A stretch of 49,176 bases of DNA from Polyangiaceae bacterium. Its GTDB lineage: Bacteria > Myxococcota_A > Polyangia > Polyangiales > Polyangiaceae. The stretch covers positions 1 through 49,176 of the forward strand of contig JAICQO010000045.1 of NCBI GenBank assembly GCA_025937835.1. Direction: 5' to 3'. A program made the translations under genes and the position numbers. Below, piece by piece: positions 46,817 through 49,176 of this stretch; the stretch's first letter is position 1; the number at the start of each line of letters is the position of its first letter. The notes under the pieces are model-generated. The model saw only the letters and a program-made list of their open reading frames with translations. It ran no database searches and was not told the origin of the DNA.

Positions 46817-47926
46817 ATGCTCGCCGCCAGAGCCAAAGTTCGGCGCTGCGTCTGTCTGTTGTCGGCCGTGGGCATGGGTTGTTCCGCGAGTGGCACCGAC
46901 GACGGCACGAGCACCGGGATCGGCAGCGTCGGAAGTTTCGGAAGCGCCACGAGCACTGGCGGCATCGCGAGCCCACCGAGCAGCGGCGGTACGGGAATCA
47001 GCGTGAGCCCGGGTTCCGGTGGCCAGGCGAGTGGTGGGTACCCGACGAGCTCTGGCGGCAGACTCACCGGCGGTGCAGCGCAGACCGGTGGCGCAGGCCG
47101 CGGCGGCACGTCCACGCTGAGCGGAGGCTCATCGCAGTCCGGAGAGGTACCGCCGCCGTCCTCGTCGTCGGCGTCCGACCCAGTCATTCCGCCCGTCTCC
47201 GGCGACTGCCCCGCCTTCGGGAGCTCCACCATCAGCTTCATGGGGCTGTCGGGAATACGCATCGTCGCAGGAGCCAAACCGCCCGACGCGACCGCACCGA
47301 TGCTCTTTTACTGGCACGGCACCGGAGGTGTCTCGAGCGAGTTCGAGCGCATGGCCGTCGCCGTCGCAGAAGGAATCAAGGCGCAGAACGGCGTGCTCGT
47401 ATCGTTCCAGAACACCACGGCCGGAGACCTCTATTCGGGAACGCTCATCTTTGGCGAGTCCGATCTGAAAATCGTGGACCAACTCGTGGCGTGTGCGGTG
47501 CGCGACGCCAACGTGGACCCGCGCCGCATCTACACGACCGGCTGCAGCGCGGGCGGGCTCTTCGCCACCGCGATGGCCGCGCTCCGGTCCAACTACGTCG
47601 CCGCCGCCGCGCCGAACTCGGGCGGCTACGTGATCAAACCGCCCTTTCAGAACGACCACACGCCGCCGCTGATGACCATTCACGGCGCGCCCGGCGCGGA
47701 CGTCGTGATCGTCGACTTCTCGCAGACGAGCGCCAGTGCGGACCAATACTTCAAGTCGCGCGGTGGGTTCGTGATCAACTGCAACACCGGAGGCGGGCAC
47801 TGCGGCGGCGGACCGCTTGCTTCCGACATCTGGGCTTTCTTTCAGGCGCACCCCTTCGGTGTCAGCCCCGAGCCGTGGAGCTCTGGCTTGCCGGCGGGCT
47901 TCCCCGATCACTGCTCAATCCAGTGA
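46817..47926 (+). CDS. Alpha/beta-hydrolase (esterase/depolymerase-like) lipoprotein
   Basis: A 369-residue lipoprotein (SAVGMGCSA, Cys22) with a ~100-residue Gly/Ser/Thr stalk and a hydrolase domain (about 130-369) of the polyhydroxybutyrate-depolymerase/feruloyl-esterase type. It shows an oxyanion strand MLFYWHGTGG, the nucleophile elbow TTGCSAGGLFA (S244), an acid candidate in HGAPGADVVIVDFS (D295 or D300) and GGGHCGGG (H328), with Cys nearby for disulfides. A surface esterase on plant-wall or polyester substrates is likely. It ends 1 bp before the next, related gene and diverges from the VWA gene across about 220 bp. Confidence 0.8.
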   Translation: MLAARAKVRRCVCLLSAVGMGCSASGTDDGTSTGIGSVGSFGSATSTGGIASPPSSGGTGISVSPGSGGQASGGYPTSSGGRLTGGAAQTGGAGRGGTSTLSGGSSQSGEVPPPSSSSASDPVIPPVSGDCPAFGSSTISFMGLSGIRIVAGAKPPDATAPMLFYWHGTGGVSSEFERMAVAVAEGIKAQNGVLVSFQNTTAGDLYSGTLIFGESDLKIVDQLVACAVRDANVDPRRIYTTGCSAGGLFATAMAALRSNYVAAAAPNSGGYVIKPPFQNDHTPPLMTIHGAPGADVVIVDFSQTSASADQYFKSRGGFVINCNTGGGHCGGGPLASDIWAFFQAHPFGVSPEPWSSGLPAGFPDHCSIQ

Positions 47927-47927
47927 A

Positions 47928-49145
47928 ATGATGCACTCTCGAGCCTCTGTGTACCTCTTGCTGCTGGGTTGGCCCACGCTCGCCGATTGTTCGGGCCACG
48001 AGCCACCACGCGAGCTGTTCGCCGGGAGCCCGGCAACCGGCGGCAGGTCCGACGCAATCTCGCCTGCAGCGGACGGAGCGAACGGCTCCGCCGTCGTGGA
48101 TGACACCGGTGGCACGTCATCCCCCGGGAATGTGACAGCAACCGGAGGAACGAGCGGAGTGGTGACGTCCGAGTCGGGCGGCGTGGCCGGAGCGGGCATG
48201 GCTGCAACCGGGGGCGACGTCGGAGCCGCCGGCACCGCGGAAACGCCGGAGCCGGGCGCGGGCACCGCGGGACAAGCGAGCGGCGGAGGCGGAGGTGAAG
48301 GCTCAGGCCAGGCTCCATTCGCGGCTGGGACGTGCGAGGAGCTCCCGGCACCGAGCGACTACGGCGCGCCCGGACCCTTCGCAGACGCGAAAATGTTTAC
48401 GGGAGCCGGTCCCAGAAGCGACTACACGCTGTTTCGTCCAGACGCTTCGCTCGGCATGGGCGGCTTCAAACATCCCATCGTCACCTGGGGGAACGGCATC
48501 GCCACGACGCCCGACGTGTACGCGAAGACGCTGACCTTCATCGCCACGCACGGCTTCGTGATCATCGCATGCAACGCCACGCAAGCGGAGCGCGCGTGTG
48601 TCTCGGCGGGCCTCGACTGGTTGATTTCTCAGAATGAATCGGGCCCCCTAGCGGGAAAACTCGACGTGTCCCGCGAGCTCGCTGTCGGCTACTCCTGGGG
48701 TGGCGGCGCCGTGATCGACGTGTCCGACCGCCCCAACATCAAGGCCACCGTGTCACTCCACGGTATGCCCCCGCGCGAGACCAACGCCTTCGAGGCGATG
48801 CATGCGCCGCTCTTGCTGTTCACCTCGACGGGCGACACGTTCGTCTCCGCTTCCGGATACGTCACCCCGAACTACGAGCAATCCACGGTGCAAACCTTCT
48901 ACGCCACGCTCGACGACCCCACCGCCGGGCACCTCTACGTGGCGGACGAAGGCGCCGCGGTGTGCCTTGGAGCGGCCCTCGGCCTCGGCACCTGCGGCGA
49001 CGCGCTGGCAGAGCGCGCCCCAACCGTCGCCTGGCTCCGCTACTGGGGGTGCAACGATCAAAAGGCCAAGGCCTTCTTCTTCGGTGACGATTGCGTGCTC
49101 TGCCGGAGCCCCTGGACGGATCCCCGGCGAAAAGCCTGGAAATGA
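47928..49145 (+). CDS. Alpha/beta-hydrolase lipoprotein
   Basis: A 405-residue lipoprotein (LLLLGWPTLADCSG, Cys21) with a long Gly/Ala/Thr stalk and a C-terminal hydrolase (about 140-405). The nucleophile elbow is AVGYSWGGGAVID. The acid candidate is FTSTGDTFVS and the His candidate DPTAGHLYVAD; two Cys (ACVSAGLD and AVCLGAALGL) may pair. It resembles the lipoprotein hydrolase at 29.1-30.3 kb in order of motifs. Tandem ATG codons at 47928 and 47931 follow the previous stop by 1-4 bp, indicating translational coupling with the preceding hydrolase gene. Confidence 0.8.
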   Translation: MMHSRASVYLLLLGWPTLADCSGHEPPRELFAGSPATGGRSDAISPAADGANGSAVVDDTGGTSSPGNVTATGGTSGVVTSESGGVAGAGMAATGGDVGAAGTAETPEPGAGTAGQASGGGGGEGSGQAPFAAGTCEELPAPSDYGAPGPFADAKMFTGAGPRSDYTLFRPDASLGMGGFKHPIVTWGNGIATTPDVYAKTLTFIATHGFVIIACNATQAERACVSAGLDWLISQNESGPLAGKLDVSRELAVGYSWGGGAVIDVSDRPNIKATVSLHGMPPRETNAFEAMHAPLLLFTSTGDTFVSASGYVTPNYEQSTVQTFYATLDDPTAGHLYVADEGAAVCLGAALGLGTCGDALAERAPTVAWLRYWGCNDQKAKAFFFGDDCVLCRSPWTDPRRKAWK

Positions 49146-49176
49146 CCGACCGCTGTTCTCAGGGGCGGCACGCGCC

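Overview
The window is very GC-rich, densely packed, intron-free bacterial DNA. It looks like the chromosome of a large-genome myxobacterium of the Polyangia/Sorangiineae type. The evidence is in the sequence: many lipoproteins with Gly/Ser/Ala-rich 'GGAGG'-type stalks after the lipobox, two C-termini of the MYXO-CTERM kind (GCGCR... or GCRIG... followed by a hydrophobic stretch and Arg/Lys), a MopE-like CDGxDNDCDG motif, EGF repeats, three ECF sigma factors and two AraC regulators. I see no tRNA, rRNA, CRISPR array, intact insertion sequence or phage gene. No gene-free stretch exceeds about 300 bases.

Layout. 0.2-1.5 kb: an ECF sigma factor with CxC and C-terminal cysteines (CorE-like metal sensor), followed by a small cation-efflux transporter. 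1.6-2.2 kb: a small lipoprotein. 2.2-12.3 kb (minus strand): a tight five-gene operon of peptidoglycan-binding, OmpA-like and putative peptidoglycan-hydrolase proteins plus a TPR/beta-propeller lipoprotein; it recalls type VI secretion accessory or effector modules, but no secretion structural gene is present. 12.3-14.6 kb: a methyltransferase diverging from an AraC/cupin regulator. 14.5-18.1 kb: a GH127/GH146-type beta-L-arabinofuranosidase with a MYXO-CTERM tail, behind a second AraC regulator. 18.2-23.5 kb: a small membrane protein, a decayed nucleotidyltransferase cassette, a GNAT-nitrilase fusion enzyme, a MopE-motif lipoprotein, a membrane-protein remnant and a MntA/HepT cassette whose toxin gene is frameshifted.

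23.5-32.2 kb: a seven-EGF-repeat lipoprotein; a sigma/anti-sigma/di-heme cytochrome operon; a degenerate cis-prenyltransferase homologue; a surface polyester-hydrolase-like lipoprotein; a third ECF sigma factor and a secreted protein. 32.4-38.7 kb: a FecR/TPR anti-sigma-like protein, a lipoprotein and a GT-C-like membrane protein in one operon, meeting tail-to-tail (76-bp overlap) a paralogous membrane protein on the other strand. 38.8-41.7 kb: a fusion of a CrtC/AttH-like lipocalin domain to a polyprenyl diphosphate synthase, then a lipoprotein. 41.7-46.6 kb (minus): VWA lipoprotein, cytochrome/PHM-type copper monooxygenase, BNR propeller with MYXO-CTERM, methyltransferase. 46.8-49.1 kb: two alpha/beta-hydrolase lipoproteins.

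Most products are predicted to be exported or surface-tethered. The strongest leads are the lipocalin-prenyltransferase fusion, the peptidoglycan-targeting operon, the cysteine-bearing sigma factor with its efflux pump, the catalytically stripped cis-prenyltransferase, and the two broken nucleotidyltransferase/toxin cassettes. Function calls come from motif recognition by eye; no database search was possible.
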